A DNA stretch of 45,354 nt from Azospirillaceae bacterium (GTDB taxonomy: Bacteria > Pseudomonadota > Alphaproteobacteria > Azospirillales > Azospirillaceae): the NCBI GenBank assembly GCA_028277115.1, contig JANQHG010000188.1, forward strand, positions 1-45,354. The letters run 5' to 3'. Position numbers and translations under genes: made by a program. Below the pieces are notes generated by a model that was not told where the DNA came from, did not search any database, and saw only the letters and a program-made list of their open reading frames with translations. This document shows, in pieces, positions 10,678 to 20,580 of the stretch (its first letter is position 1; every line of letters starts with the position of its first letter).

Positions 10678-12310
10678 CGTACAGGGTCTCGACTGTGATG
10701 GTCGCAACCCCACGCTCCTTGGCGAAGCGTTCGGTGTTGCGACGGGCCTTGCCGCGGACGAAGAACGGGATCTTCGCGAGCTCCCGTTCGGCCTCGGTGG
10801 CCCAGGTGATGAGGGTCGCCGCGCCGGCGCTGGTCGCGGCGGCCGGCGGGGCGGACGGGGCCGGCTGGATCGGCGCCGGCCGGTCGGGGCCGGGCGCAGC
10901 CCCGGCAGGGTCAGGTGTCGCAACGGCGGGTGTCGCCGCGGTGCCGAGGTGCGACGGCGCGGCGTCGGGCCGGAACTCGAAATCCTCGCGGAACATATCG
11001 AGCAAATGCTCCTCGAGCCCCATCATCAGGGGATGGACCAGGGTGTCGAACAAGACGTTCGCGCCTTCGACCCCCATCAACGGCGCCGAGCGCGCCGGAA
11101 AGTCCTGGACATGGACCGGCGCTGAAATCACCGCGCACGGCAGGCCGAGCCGTTTGGCGATGTGCCGTTCCATCTGGGTGCCGAGCACCAGGTCGGGGGT
11201 GGCCGCCGCGACCGCCGCCTCGACCTCGAGGTAATCGTCGGTGATCAGCGCCTCGACCCCGAAGTCCTTGGCCGCCGCGCGGACCTCGCGGCCGAACTCG
11301 CGCGTGTAGCTGCCGAGCCCGACCACGGTAAAGCCGAGCTCGTGGGCCGCAACCCGCGCGGCCGCGACCGCGTGGGTCGCGTCGCCGAACACGAACACCT
11401 TCTTGCCGGTCAGATAGGTCGAGTCGACCGAGCGCGCGTACCACGGCTGGCGCAGCGGCGCCGCCCACGGCTGGTCGCCCTCGTCAAGCAACGCCAAGCC
11501 CGGCGCCGGATCCACCCCGGCCAGCCCGGCGACCTCGTGGATGAACGCCCGGGTCGCGCCGACCCCGATCGGCACCGTCTTGGTCGCCGGCTGGCGATAG
11601 CTGCGCTCGAGCCAGCGCGCGGCGCCGGCCGCGATCTCGGGATACATCACGACGTTGAAATCGGCCCGGCCGAGCGCGGCGATGTCGGCCGGTGTCGCAC
11701 CGAGCGGCGCCACCTGGTGCACCGCGATGCCGAGCCGGTCGAGCAGCCGTGTGACCTCCCGAACGTCGTCGCGGTGCCGGAACCCGAGCGCCGTCGGGCC
11801 CAAAAGGTTGCAGCCGGGCCGTTCGCCCGCGGCGCGCGGCGGCCGCTCCGCCCCCGGCCCCAACACGCCGGGGCCGGCCAGCGTGCGCACCAGCCGCTCG
11901 AAGGTCTCGTGCGCACCCCAGGTTTCCTTACGCTGGTAGGACGACAGATCCAGCGTGATCACCGGGATCGTCAGCCCGAGGGTTGCGGCCAGCCCGCCCG
12001 GGTCGTCCTGCAACAGCTCGGCGGTGCAGGTGGTCGCGACCAACAGGGTCTGGGGTTGGAACCGCTCGACCACCGCCCGGCAGCTGTCCTGGAACAAAGC
12101 ACCGGTGTCGGCGCCGAGGTCGCGCGCCTGAAAGCTGGTGTAGCTGACCGGCGGCCGGGCCGACCGCCGCTCGATCATGGTGAACACGAGATCGGCGTAG
12201 CTGTCGCCCTGCGGCGCATGGAGGACCAGATGCACGCCGGTCATCGCGGCTGCGACGCGCATCGCCCCGACATGCGGGGGCGCCTCGTAGGTCCAGACCG
12301 TCAGCTGCAT
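10652..12310 (-). CDS. bchB: Light-independent protochlorophyllide reductase subunit B
   Basis: The product has 552 residues from the ATG at 12310 ([20 protein letters not shown]), the standard BchB N-terminus. Asp36 ([10 protein letters not shown]) matches the unusual aspartate that ligates the NB-cluster together with three BchN cysteines. [13 protein letters not shown] and [14 protein letters not shown] are typical of the NifD/K-like fold. About 65 residues of Pro/Ala-rich linker near 420-490 separate the catalytic part from the C-terminal domain. The open frame extends to 12424, but the extra residues have no family similarity and carry part of a structured spacer. It is 163 nt from bchN, the longest gap inside the bch part of this operon. 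Confidence 0.97.
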   Translation of the reverse strand: MQLTVWTYEAPPHVGAMRVAAAMTGVHLVLHAPQGDSYADLVFTMIERRSARPPVSYTSFQARDLGADTGALFQDSCRAVVERFQPQTLLVATTCTAELLQDDPGGLAATLGLTIPVITLDLSSYQRKETWGAHETFERLVRTLAGPGVLGPGAERPPRAAGERPGCNLLGPTALGFRHRDDVREVTRLLDRLGIAVHQVAPLGATPADIAALGRADFNVVMYPEIAAGAARWLERSYRQPATKTVPIGVGATRAFIHEVAGLAGVDPAPGLALLDEGDQPWAAPLRQPWYARSVDSTYLTGKKVFVFGDATHAVAAARVAAHELGFTVVGLGSYTREFGREVRAAAKDFGVEALITDDYLEVEAAVAAATPDLVLGTQMERHIAKRLGLPCAVISAPVHVQDFPARSAPLMGVEGANVLFDTLVHPLMMGLEEHLLDMFREDFEFRPDAAPSHLGTAATPAVATPDPAGAAPGPDRPAPIQPAPSAPPAAATSAGAATLITWATEAERELAKIPFFVRGKARRNTERFAKERGVATITVETLYDAKAHFSR

Positions 12311-12424
12311 CGACCGCCACCGGCTCCCAGAAAACGTTCCGTCAACCCCTGTCCCGACCACCGAGAGGGGCGCCGGGGGCCCCTTGCGAACGGTTGCCGG
12401 GGCGACTGTTATCGTGTGAACCAA

Positions 12425-12464
12425 CCGGACGGCGGCACTGCCGCCCGGGGGTCGCGCCGTCCGG
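12425..12464. other. Inverted repeat in the bchN-bchB spacer
   Basis: CCGGACGGC (12425-12433) pairs with GCCGTCCGG (12456-12464). A nested GGCGGC/GCCGCC hairpin lies at 12431-12445. This is the only sizeable spacer among the bch genes of the superoperon and may form a transcript-processing or attenuation structure. Function is inferred only from position. Confidence 0.4.
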
Positions 12465-12473
12465 CGACCGCAC

Positions 12474-14449
<1,976 letters not shown>

Positions 14450-14636
14450 GTCACGATACCCTTGGCCGGAAGGTCTGAAACGTGTCGACACCCCAAACCC
14501 CTGACCCCCTGAGACCCAGTTCCTCAAAGGCGTCCAAGGCGTCTCGGTGTCGGGACCTGTCGCTATCGCCGAACGGCGTACGCGACATGGTATCCGCCAG
14601 ACTATGAGGGATCCCGCCCCCGCACGCCCTGCGGTC

Positions 14637-14704
14637 GTTCGTCCTGCGATGGTTTGTCCTGCGATGGTTTGTCCTGCGATCGATTGTCCTGCGATCGATT
14701 GTCC
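14637..14704. repeat. 15-bp tandem repeat, four units
   Basis: Four head-to-tail units of about 15 bp share GTCCTGCGAT. Two carry GGTTT and two carry CGATT after it, so the array looks like two successive duplications. It lies about 190-255 bp upstream of the bchF start in the divergent control region. Confidence 0.8.
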
Positions 14705-15237
14705 AGCCGTCGTGTCGCGCCGCGGAGATGCCCGGCCAAGTCGGATTTGCAGTCTGCCGCAATCGCCGGCCTCGGCAATGATCCGGATCAGACCGCGTTC
14801 GATCCGTCGCCACGACGACCGCGTCGCGACTGCCACCGCAGCATGAGGTGATACAAACCCAGGTTTCACAACCAGTTGGCCGAAGACCTCAAGGTCCGAG
14901 CCGCGTCCCCTGGCGTCACCCCAACAACCCGGTGGGTCCGCGAAAGACGACCTCAGCACTCGTAAGATCGCGTGTGTTCCAAATGTGCCTTTTTCGTGCC
15001 ACAGCCCTGACCGCTGATCGGCTCAGACTTTAGGCATCGCGTATCCGTCTGTCAACGACACCCACCCCGGGTTATACTTGACATATTATGTCGGAAATTT
15101 TGCGCGGTCCGAGCGTCGATCCGCGGAGATGAAGGGAATTCAAGACCCAAAAAGCCCTTTTTCCGACCGCACCGCGTCAAAATGTACCAGCGTCGCGCAG
15201 GGGGATTGGCTGTACACTTTGGTCGCACCGGGCCCGC

Positions 15238-15290
15238 GACCCACCGTCGCGTGCGACGACTTTCGACCCACCGTCGCGTGCGACGACTTT
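15238..15290. repeat. Duplicated 26-bp element with inner dyad upstream of bchG
   Basis: The 26-bp sequence beginning GACCCACCGTCGCGTGCGAC occurs at 15238-15263 and again at 15265-15290, identical and one base apart. Each copy contains the dyad GTCGC-GT-GCGAC. A third, partial GACCCGCCG follows. Two equally phased dyads 68-120 bp before the bchG start are a plausible repressor or activator site. The binding protein is unknown. Confidence 0.7.
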
Positions 15291-15357
15291 GACCCGCCGT
15301 TTTCGTTGACGGCGAAACCGCCGAGGTCTACGGTCCGCCGACCCGACCGGCGGCCGA

Positions 15358-16281
15358 ATGGCGCCGTTTCGTCCCGACAACATGCCAGACACCCGCATGG
15401 CTCGTCCGAACCTTCCGGCGGTCCTGGAACTCTTGAAGCCGATCACCTGGTTCGCGCCGATGTGGGCGTATGGCTGCGGTGTCGTTTCTTCCGGATTGTC
15501 GATCCCGTCGCGCTGGCTCGAAATCGTCGGCGGCATCATCCTCGCCGGCCCGCTGGTCTGTGCAACCAGCCAGGCGGTCAACGACTGGTTCGACCGCCAC
15601 GTCGATGCGATCAACGAACCCCACCGCCCGATCCCGTCCGGGCGCATCCCGGGGCGCTGGGGGCTCTATATCGCCTGCCTGTGGACCGGACTGTCGCTCC
15701 TGCTGGCGGCGATCCTCGGACCGGTGGTGCTCGCCGCCGCCGTGGTCGGGCTCGCACTCGCCTGGGCCTACAGCGCCCCGCCCCTGCGGCTTAAGCAGAA
15801 CGGCTGGTGGGGCAACACCGCGGTCGCCTCCTGCTACGAGGGTCTGCCCTGGTTCACCGGCGCCGCCGTGATGGCCGGCACCGTGCCCGACTGGCGGATT
15901 GTAACGCTTGCGGTGCTCTACAGCGCGGGCGCCCACGGCATCATGACGCTGAACGACTTCAAGGCGATCGAAGGCGACCGCCAACTCGGCGTGCGGTCGC
16001 TGCCCGTCCAACTCGGCGCCGCTGTTGCAGCGCGCCTTGCCTGCGTGGTCATGGCGGTGCCCCAGGTCGTGGTGGTGACGCTCCTGATCGCCTGGGGCCG
16101 GCCGGTCCACGCCGGCCTGGTCGCGCTCGTCCTGGTCGCCCAGGGCGGTGCCATGGTGCGCCTGCTCCAGGACCCCAAGGGCCGCGCCCCCTGGTACAAC
16201 GCCACCGGCGTCACGCTGTACGTGATCGGCATGATGATCAGCGCGTTCGCGGTCGCGCCGATCGTCGCCGCCTCGGCCTGA
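15358..16281 (+). CDS. bchG: Bacteriochlorophyll synthase (chlorophyll synthase family prenyltransferase)
   Basis: This membrane protein of 307 residues attaches the C20 alcohol to bacteriochlorophyllide. It belongs to the UbiA superfamily. The first Asp-rich motif is NDWFDRHVDAINEPHRPIPS, the second is MTLNDFKAIEGDRQLGVRSL, and about eight membrane helices are present. The start at 15358 has a poor ribosome-binding site; in-frame ATGs at 15382 and 15397 are alternatives. It opens the plus-strand operon bchG-pucC-like-bchP-tspO, the usual bchG-bchP neighbourhood. Confidence 0.97.
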   Translation: MAPFRPDNMPDTRMARPNLPAVLELLKPITWFAPMWAYGCGVVSSGLSIPSRWLEIVGGIILAGPLVCATSQAVNDWFDRHVDAINEPHRPIPSGRIPGRWGLYIACLWTGLSLLLAAILGPVVLAAAVVGLALAWAYSAPPLRLKQNGWWGNTAVASCYEGLPWFTGAAVMAGTVPDWRIVTLAVLYSAGAHGIMTLNDFKAIEGDRQLGVRSLPVQLGAAVAARLACVVMAVPQVVVVTLLIAWGRPVHAGLVALVLVAQGGAMVRLLQDPKGRAPWYNATGVTLYVIGMMISAFAVAPIVAASA

Positions 16282-16358
16282 CCCGCGCGTCCGCCCGACC
16301 GGCCGGCCGGCGCGATCCCGGGCGGCCCGGCCCGACAGGTAAAAAAGGGGAACGGCTC

Positions 16359-17735
16359 ATGACCCACAGCGGCGACCCCCTGCCCGGCGGCCCCGCCGTC
16401 GCGCCGCTCGGATGGCTCGGGATCGCCCGGCTCGGCCTGGTCCAGACCGCGCTCGGCGCGATCGTCATCCTGTGCACCTCGACCATGAACCGGGTCATGG
16501 TGGTCGAACTCGGCCTGCCCGCCCTGGTCCCCGGGCTGCTGGTCGGCTTCCACTTTGCGATCCAGCTCGCGCGCCCGCGGCTCGGCTACGGCTCCGACCT
16601 CGGCGGACGGCGCACCCCGTGGATCATCGGCGGCATGGCGATCCTCAGCACGGGCGGCATCCTCGCCGCGGTCGCGATTGCGGTGATGACCGCCTCGTTC
16701 GCCGCCGGCATCGCAGTCGCGATCGTCGCCTTCTTCCTGATCGGCATCGGGGTCGGCGCCGCCGGGACCACGCTCTTGGTCCTGCTCGCCAAACGCACCG
16801 CCCCCGGCCGCCGCGCCGCCGCCGCGACCATCGTCTGGACCATGATGATCGTCGGCTTCGTGGTCACCGCCACCATCGCCGGCGACTTCCTCGACCCGTT
16901 TTCGATCGCCCGTCTGATCACGGTCACCAGCGCGGTCGCGCTCGTCGCCTTCCTGGTCAGCATCGTCGCGGTCTGGGGGGTCGAGCAATCGCGCCACCAA
17001 AGCCCCGCCGACGACCCGGGCGAGCCGGCCAAACCCAAGGTGCCGTTCCGGGTTGCGCTCGCCCAGGTCTGGGCCGAACGGCGCGCCCGCCGGTTCGCGA
17101 TCTTCGTCTTCGTCTCGATGATCGCCTATTCGGCCCAAGACCTGATCCTCGAACCGTTCGCCGGCGCGATCTTCGGCTTGACCCCCGGTGAATCGACCAA
17201 GCTCGCCGGCATCCAACACTCGGGCGTCCTGCTCGGCATGGTCCTGGTCGGCATCGCCGGCAGTACGGTGATCGGCCCCAAGATCGGCACCATGAAAGGC
17301 TGGACGATCGCCGGCTGCCTCGCCTCGGCGCTGGCGCTGACCGCGCTCGCGATCGCCGGCATGATCGGACCGCCGTGGCCGCTCTTGCCGTCGGTGTTCG
17401 CGCTCGGCGCCGCCAACGGCGCATACGCAGTCGCGGCGATCGGGTCGATGATGGGCCTCGCCTCGTCCGGGCGGGAATCGCGCGAAGGCGTGCGTATGGG
17501 GGTCTGGGGCGCGGCCCAGGCGATCGCCTTCGGCGCCGGCGGCGTGCTGGGAACCGCGGCGGTCGATCTGACCCGCTACCTGGTCGGGTCGCCGGCCGCC
17601 GCTTATAGCCTGGTGTTCGCCGGACAAGCCATCCTATTTGTCTATTCGGCACATCTGGCGGCGAGAATCGAGCAAGACGAGGCCGAGCGCGCGGCACCCG
17701 CGTCGGCCATGGGATTGGTCGGGGCCGGGGACTGA
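16359..17735 (+). CDS. PucC-family MFS protein of the bchG-bchP operon (Bch2-like)
   Basis: The product is 458 residues with about 12 membrane segments. It carries the PucC/LhaA signatures STMNRVMVVELGLPALVPGL, ARPRLGYGSDLGGRRTPW and MMGLASSGRESREGVRMGVW. The ATG at 16359 follows AAAAAAGGGG with 8 nt spacing. In Rhodobacter the corresponding gene between bchG and bchP is known as orf428/bch2. Its family is linked to light-harvesting complex assembly or bacteriochlorophyll delivery, but its exact role is less clear than that of LhaA. The open frame upstream of 16359 is a shadow of bchG. Confidence 0.93.
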   Translation: MTHSGDPLPGGPAVAPLGWLGIARLGLVQTALGAIVILCTSTMNRVMVVELGLPALVPGLLVGFHFAIQLARPRLGYGSDLGGRRTPWIIGGMAILSTGGILAAVAIAVMTASFAAGIAVAIVAFFLIGIGVGAAGTTLLVLLAKRTAPGRRAAAATIVWTMMIVGFVVTATIAGDFLDPFSIARLITVTSAVALVAFLVSIVAVWGVEQSRHQSPADDPGEPAKPKVPFRVALAQVWAERRARRFAIFVFVSMIAYSAQDLILEPFAGAIFGLTPGESTKLAGIQHSGVLLGMVLVGIAGSTVIGPKIGTMKGWTIAGCLASALALTALAIAGMIGPPWPLLPSVFALGAANGAYAVAAIGSMMGLASSGRESREGVRMGVWGAAQAIAFGAGGVLGTAAVDLTRYLVGSPAAAYSLVFAGQAILFVYSAHLAARIEQDEAERAAPASAMGLVGAGD

Positions 17736-17744
17736 CGCCGGGGG

Positions 17745-17822
17745 CAAAGGCGCGCGCCGCCCCCCCCTTTGCACCCCCCGCCAAGGGGCCGAAGGCCCCC
17801 TGGACCCCTGCCAAGAGAATCC
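17745..17822. repeat. GC-rich dispersed repeat, copy C
   Basis: The spacer between the PucC-like gene and bchP contains C8-9 and C6 runs and the palindrome AAGGGGCCGAAGGCCCCCTGG. It resembles the GC-rich family at 1.6, 21.6 and 40.7 kb in composition and in the GGGGCC/GGCCCC stem, though alignment is looser than for copies A, D and E. Confidence 0.45.
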
Positions 17823-17845
17823 AATGGGTGGAGTGGAGGTCGGTC

Positions 17846-19039
17846 ATGGCACAACTTGATACGTACGATGTGGTGGTGGTCGGGGGCGGGCCGGCCGGGG
17901 CAACCGCGGCAACGGATCTGGCGCGGGGCGGCAAATCTGTCCTGCTGCTCGACCGCGACGGGCGGATCAAGCCCTGTGGCGGTGCGATCCCGCCGCGGCT
18001 GATGCGCGACTTCGAAATCCCGGAGAGCCTGCTCGCAACCAAGGTCTACGGCGCCCGGATCATCGCGCCGAGCGGGCGAACCGTCGATATGCCGATCGAC
18101 AACGGCTTCGTCGGCATGGTCGACCGCGAGGTGTTCGACGAGTGGCTGCGCCAGCGCGCCGCCTTCGCCGGGGCGGAGCGGCGCACCGGGATCTATGAGA
18201 AAATCAGCCGCGACGGCGACGACGGCGCGACCGTCCACTACCGCGCACCCGGACAAGAGTCGGGCGAGACCACCCAAGTCCGCGCCAAGGTGGTGATCGG
18301 CGCCGACGGCGCCCGCTCAGCGGTCGCCCGCCAGGAACTGCCGGCGGGCGAAGAGGTGCCGAGCGTCTTCGCCTACCACGAAATCGTCCAAACCCCGCCG
18401 GCCGACAGCGGCTTCGACGGCACCCGCTGCGACGTCTATTACCAGGGCGAGCTGTCACCCGACTTTTACGGCTGGGTGTTCCCCCACGGCGACAAGATCA
18501 GCGTCGGCGTCGGCACCGCGCACAAGGGCTTTTCGATGCGCACCGCCACCGCGGCGCTGCGCCGCGCGGCCGGGCTCGAGGCGTCGGAAACCCACCGCTG
18601 CGAGGGTGCACCGATCCCGCTCAAGCCCCGCAAGACCTGGGACAACGGCCGCGACGTCCTGGTCGCCGGCGACGCGGCCGGCGTGGTCGCCCCGGCCTCG
18701 GGCGAAGGCATTTACTACGCCATGCTCGGCGGCCGGGTCGCCGCCGAGGCCGCCCGGGACGCGATCGCCACCGGCGACGCCCGCGCGCTCGCCCAGGCGC
18801 GCAAGCGCTACATGAAAGCCCACGGCCAGGTGTTCTGGGTTCTCGGGCTGATGCAGCACTACTGGTACGCCAACGACGGCCGGCGCGAACGCTTCGTCAG
18901 CATCTGCCGCGACCGCGACGTCCAGCAGCTGACCTGGGACGCCTACATGAACAAGGAGCTGGTACGCGCCAAGCCGATGGCGCACCTGCGCATCTTCATG
19001 AAGAACATCGCCCACCTGACCGGGGTGGTGCCGGCATGA
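17846..19039 (+). CDS. bchP: Geranylgeranyl reductase BchP
   Basis: This 397-residue FAD-dependent reductase saturates the geranylgeranyl tail of bacteriochlorophyll to phytyl. The FAD dinucleotide-binding motif VVVGGGPAGATAATDLARGG is at the N-terminus. DGARSAVAR and VLVAGDAAGVVAPASGEGIY are the later family motifs. An in-frame GTG exists at 17828, but GGAGG at 17834-17838 sits 7 nt before the ATG at 17846, which is preferred. The stop overlaps the tspO start (ATGA). Confidence 0.97.
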   Translation: MAQLDTYDVVVVGGGPAGATAATDLARGGKSVLLLDRDGRIKPCGGAIPPRLMRDFEIPESLLATKVYGARIIAPSGRTVDMPIDNGFVGMVDREVFDEWLRQRAAFAGAERRTGIYEKISRDGDDGATVHYRAPGQESGETTQVRAKVVIGADGARSAVARQELPAGEEVPSVFAYHEIVQTPPADSGFDGTRCDVYYQGELSPDFYGWVFPHGDKISVGVGTAHKGFSMRTATAALRRAAGLEASETHRCEGAPIPLKPRKTWDNGRDVLVAGDAAGVVAPASGEGIYYAMLGGRVAAEAARDAIATGDARALAQARKRYMKAHGQVFWVLGLMQHYWYANDGRRERFVSICRDRDVQQLTWDAYMNKELVRAKPMAHLRIFMKNIAHLTGVVPA

Positions 19040-19533
19040 GCACGGCCGACGCCCTGCCCCACAACCGGCGCGCCATGCTCGCCTGGGGCGCCGGTGCCTT
19101 CGTCGTCGCGATGATCGGCGAACGGCTGACCGTGCTCGGAGACTGGTATCGCAGCCTGACCATCCCGTCGTGGCAGCCGCCGGACCTCGCGTTCGCGCCG
19201 GCGTGGACACTGATCTTCGGCCTCACCGCGGCGGCCGGCTATTACGCTTGGCGCGCCGCGCCGAGCACACGCGCCCGCGCGGGCGTCATCGCCGGCTTCC
19301 TTGCCAACGCCGCACTCAACATCGGCTGTGTGATCTTGTTCTTCCCGCTCCAGCGCCCCGATTGGGCGCTGATCGGCGTGCCGGTGCTGTGGCTGTCGAT
19401 CCTCGGCCTGATTTTGCTGACCCGCCGCTGGTCCACCACCGCTGCCTGGCTGCTGGTGCCCTATCTGGTCTGGCAGACCTTTGCCGCCGCGATCAACTAC
19501 GCGGTGGTCGATCTCAACTATCCGTTTACCTGA
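19036..19533 (+). CDS. tspO: TspO/MBR tryptophan-rich sensory protein
   Basis: The product is 165 residues with five predicted membrane helices and the TspO pattern WYRSLTIPSWQPPDLAFAPA then W-rich segments (YYAWRAA, QTFAAAINYAVVDLNYPF). TspO binds porphyrins and in Rhodobacter modulates pigment gene expression with oxygen. Here it is translationally coupled to bchP (ATGA overlap). In Rhodobacter it lies by the carotenoid genes instead, so the link to porphyrin metabolism here is direct. The end of the gene, including the stop, is tandemly duplicated. Confidence 0.95.
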   Translation: MSTADALPHNRRAMLAWGAGAFVVAMIGERLTVLGDWYRSLTIPSWQPPDLAFAPAWTLIFGLTAAAGYYAWRAAPSTRARAGVIAGFLANAALNIGCVILFFPLQRPDWALIGVPVLWLSILGLILLTRRWSTTAAWLLVPYLVWQTFAAAINYAVVDLNYPFT

Positions 19534-19553
19534 TAACTATCCGTTTACCTGAT
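19516..19553. repeat. 19-bp tandem duplication across the tspO stop codon
   Basis: AACTATCCGTTTACCTGAT occurs at 19516-19534 and immediately again at 19535-19553, followed by the partial CCTTACCTGAT. The unit encodes the last residues NYPFT and the TGA, so the duplication leaves the protein unchanged. It looks like a recent replication-slippage event. Confidence 0.9.
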
Positions 19554-19580
19554 CCTTACCTGATCCGGCCGTTTGCCTGA

Positions 19581-19604
19581 CCCGGGCCGCCGTCACAGCC
19601 CGGG
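19581..19604. terminator. Hairpin after tspO
   Basis: CCCGGGC and GCCCGGG form a 7-bp GC stem around a 10-nt loop, 48 nt after the tspO stop and between two convergent genes. There is no clear T-run, so it may be a weak or Rho-assisted terminator. Confidence 0.4.
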
Positions 19605-19608
19605 CATC

Positions 19609-19677
19609 GGGGCGATTGGCCCGTACCCGCCGGCTTCACTGGAGGAAGACGCGCGCGCGGTACCGGCCAATCGCCCC
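19609..19677. repeat. 18-bp inverted repeat between tspO and the cytochrome gene
   Basis: GGGGCGATTGGCCCGTAC (19609-19626) and GTACCGGCCAATCGCCCC (19660-19677) pair with a single mismatch around a 33-nt loop. It is a 69-nt stem-loop placed between convergent genes. It may be a bidirectional terminator or a small mobile-element remnant. No target-site duplication was seen. Confidence 0.7.
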
Positions 19678-19705
19678 AAAGCCTGGCGCCCCAACCAGCC
19701 TGGCG

Positions 19706-20092
19706 TCACTCGGCCGTCTGCGCCTCGTGCAGATAGGCGATCACGTCGAGCCGATCCTGCTCCTTGCGCAAACCGGCAAACGCCATGCGATTGCGCGGAA
19801 GGTACTGGCGCGGCCGCTCCAGATAGGCCGCGATCGTCTCGTCATCCCACACGATCGCCGCGTCGCGCATCGCGCCGGAGTAACGGAACCCCTCCGCGGT
19901 CCCGGAGATCCGACCGAACACACCTTGCAGCGACGGGCCGACCCGGTGCTTGCCGGCTTCCAGGGTATGGCAGGCTTTACACTGGCGGAACACCCGGGCG
20001 CCCGCTTCGGCGTCGCCCGCGGCAGACGCGGTGTGGCCGGTGAACGCGACCGCACCGACGATCATCAAGCTGAAAAGTCCCGACTTGACCAT
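19706..20092 (-). CDS. Class I cytochrome c (cytochrome c2-like), periplasmic
   Basis: The product is 128 residues with a signal peptide (about 1-24, ending TASA) and heme motif CKACH at 38-42. A probable Met103 axial ligand lies in NRMAFAG. Cytochrome c2 carries electrons between the bc1 complex and the photo-oxidised reaction centre, which fits its place beside the photosynthesis cluster. A GGAGG about 10 nt upstream of the ATG supports the start. It is convergent with tspO and appears to be transcribed alone. It could equally serve respiratory oxidases. Confidence 0.93.
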   Translation of the reverse strand: MVKSGLFSLMIVGAVAFTGHTASAAGDAEAGARVFRQCKACHTLEAGKHRVGPSLQGVFGRISGTAEGFRYSGAMRDAAIVWDDETIAAYLERPRQYLPRNRMAFAGLRKEQDRLDVIAYLHEAQTAE

Positions 20093-20245
20093 GCCCTGTT
20101 ATCCCTCCGGGTAATGGACGACCCCCGCGGCGGTAAAAAGCGCAACCATTCGGTCCGCTCTCCGTCGACAGCCTGCGGGAATGGTTTGGTGCGGGCGGCG
20201 GCCCGCCCCTAAGACCGTCGGCAGAGATAGCGTGACCCGAATATG

Positions 20246-20580
20246 TCAGTCAACCAACCAGTCCGCCGCATGCCCCTCCGCCGGGTCCGGCACCAACTCG
20301 CCGAGCGCGTCCGAAAGCGCCTGGAGTTTGAGCGGGTTGACCCAGGCACGCGTCCGTGCCTGCGGCCCGGCACGCCGCCAGCCGGTCCGGCAGCACCGCC
20401 CCGGTCAGGCCGATGATCGGGACCTGCCACGGCCACGGGGCGGCGCGCGCGCGGATTTGTCGCGTCGCCTTGGTGCCGTCGAGTTTGGGCATCGGGGCAC
20501 CCATCACACGGCGTCGAACCGTGGGTCGTGGCCGAGTTGCGCCGACACCGCCCGCCCGCCGCCGCCGGTCGGTTCAGCGA
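20246..20580 (-). pseudogene. Decayed response-regulator receiver domain fragment
   Basis: Three minus-strand pieces in different frames join into the second half of a receiver domain. They are GGGGRAVSAQLGHDPRFDAV, then MGAPMPKLDGTKATRQIRA with VPIIGLTGAVLPDRLAACRA, then NPLKLQALSDALGELVPDPA ending at the TGA at 20246. These match the usual FDAVLMDxxMPxMDG, P-I-I-A-L-T-A and NPxxLxxAL blocks. Two frameshifts, near 20505 and near 20350, break the frame. The C-terminal ending suggests the tail of a hybrid histidine kinase. It abuts the methyltransferase gene. Confidence 0.75.

Larger units (their letters stand above)
14450..15357. promoter_or_regulatory. Divergent bchF/bchG control region, about 0.9 kb without a gene
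   Basis: No protein of recognisable family is seen here. The region holds a four-unit 15-bp repeat, a 13-bp dyad GACATATTATGTC at 15083-15095, a nearby TGTCAACGACA dyad around 15052-15062, and a duplicated 26-bp element close to bchG. I looked for the PpsR/CrtJ consensus TGT-N12-ACA on this stretch and found none with exact spacing. It must contain the promoters of two photosynthesis operons, but exact start sites cannot be placed by eye. Confidence 0.6.

Noticed and set aside
14450-15357. PpsR/CrtJ binding sites TGT-N12-ACA and FnrL sites
   Set aside because: Several near matches were checked, for example at 14558 and a TGT-N14-ACA near 14985, but none had the exact spacing. No TTGAT-N4-ATCAA was seen.
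15078-15357. Short plus-strand protein upstream of bchG (starting MTYYVGNFARSERR)
   Set aside because: The frame runs on into bchG in the wrong phase, covers the 26-bp repeats and shows no family resemblance.
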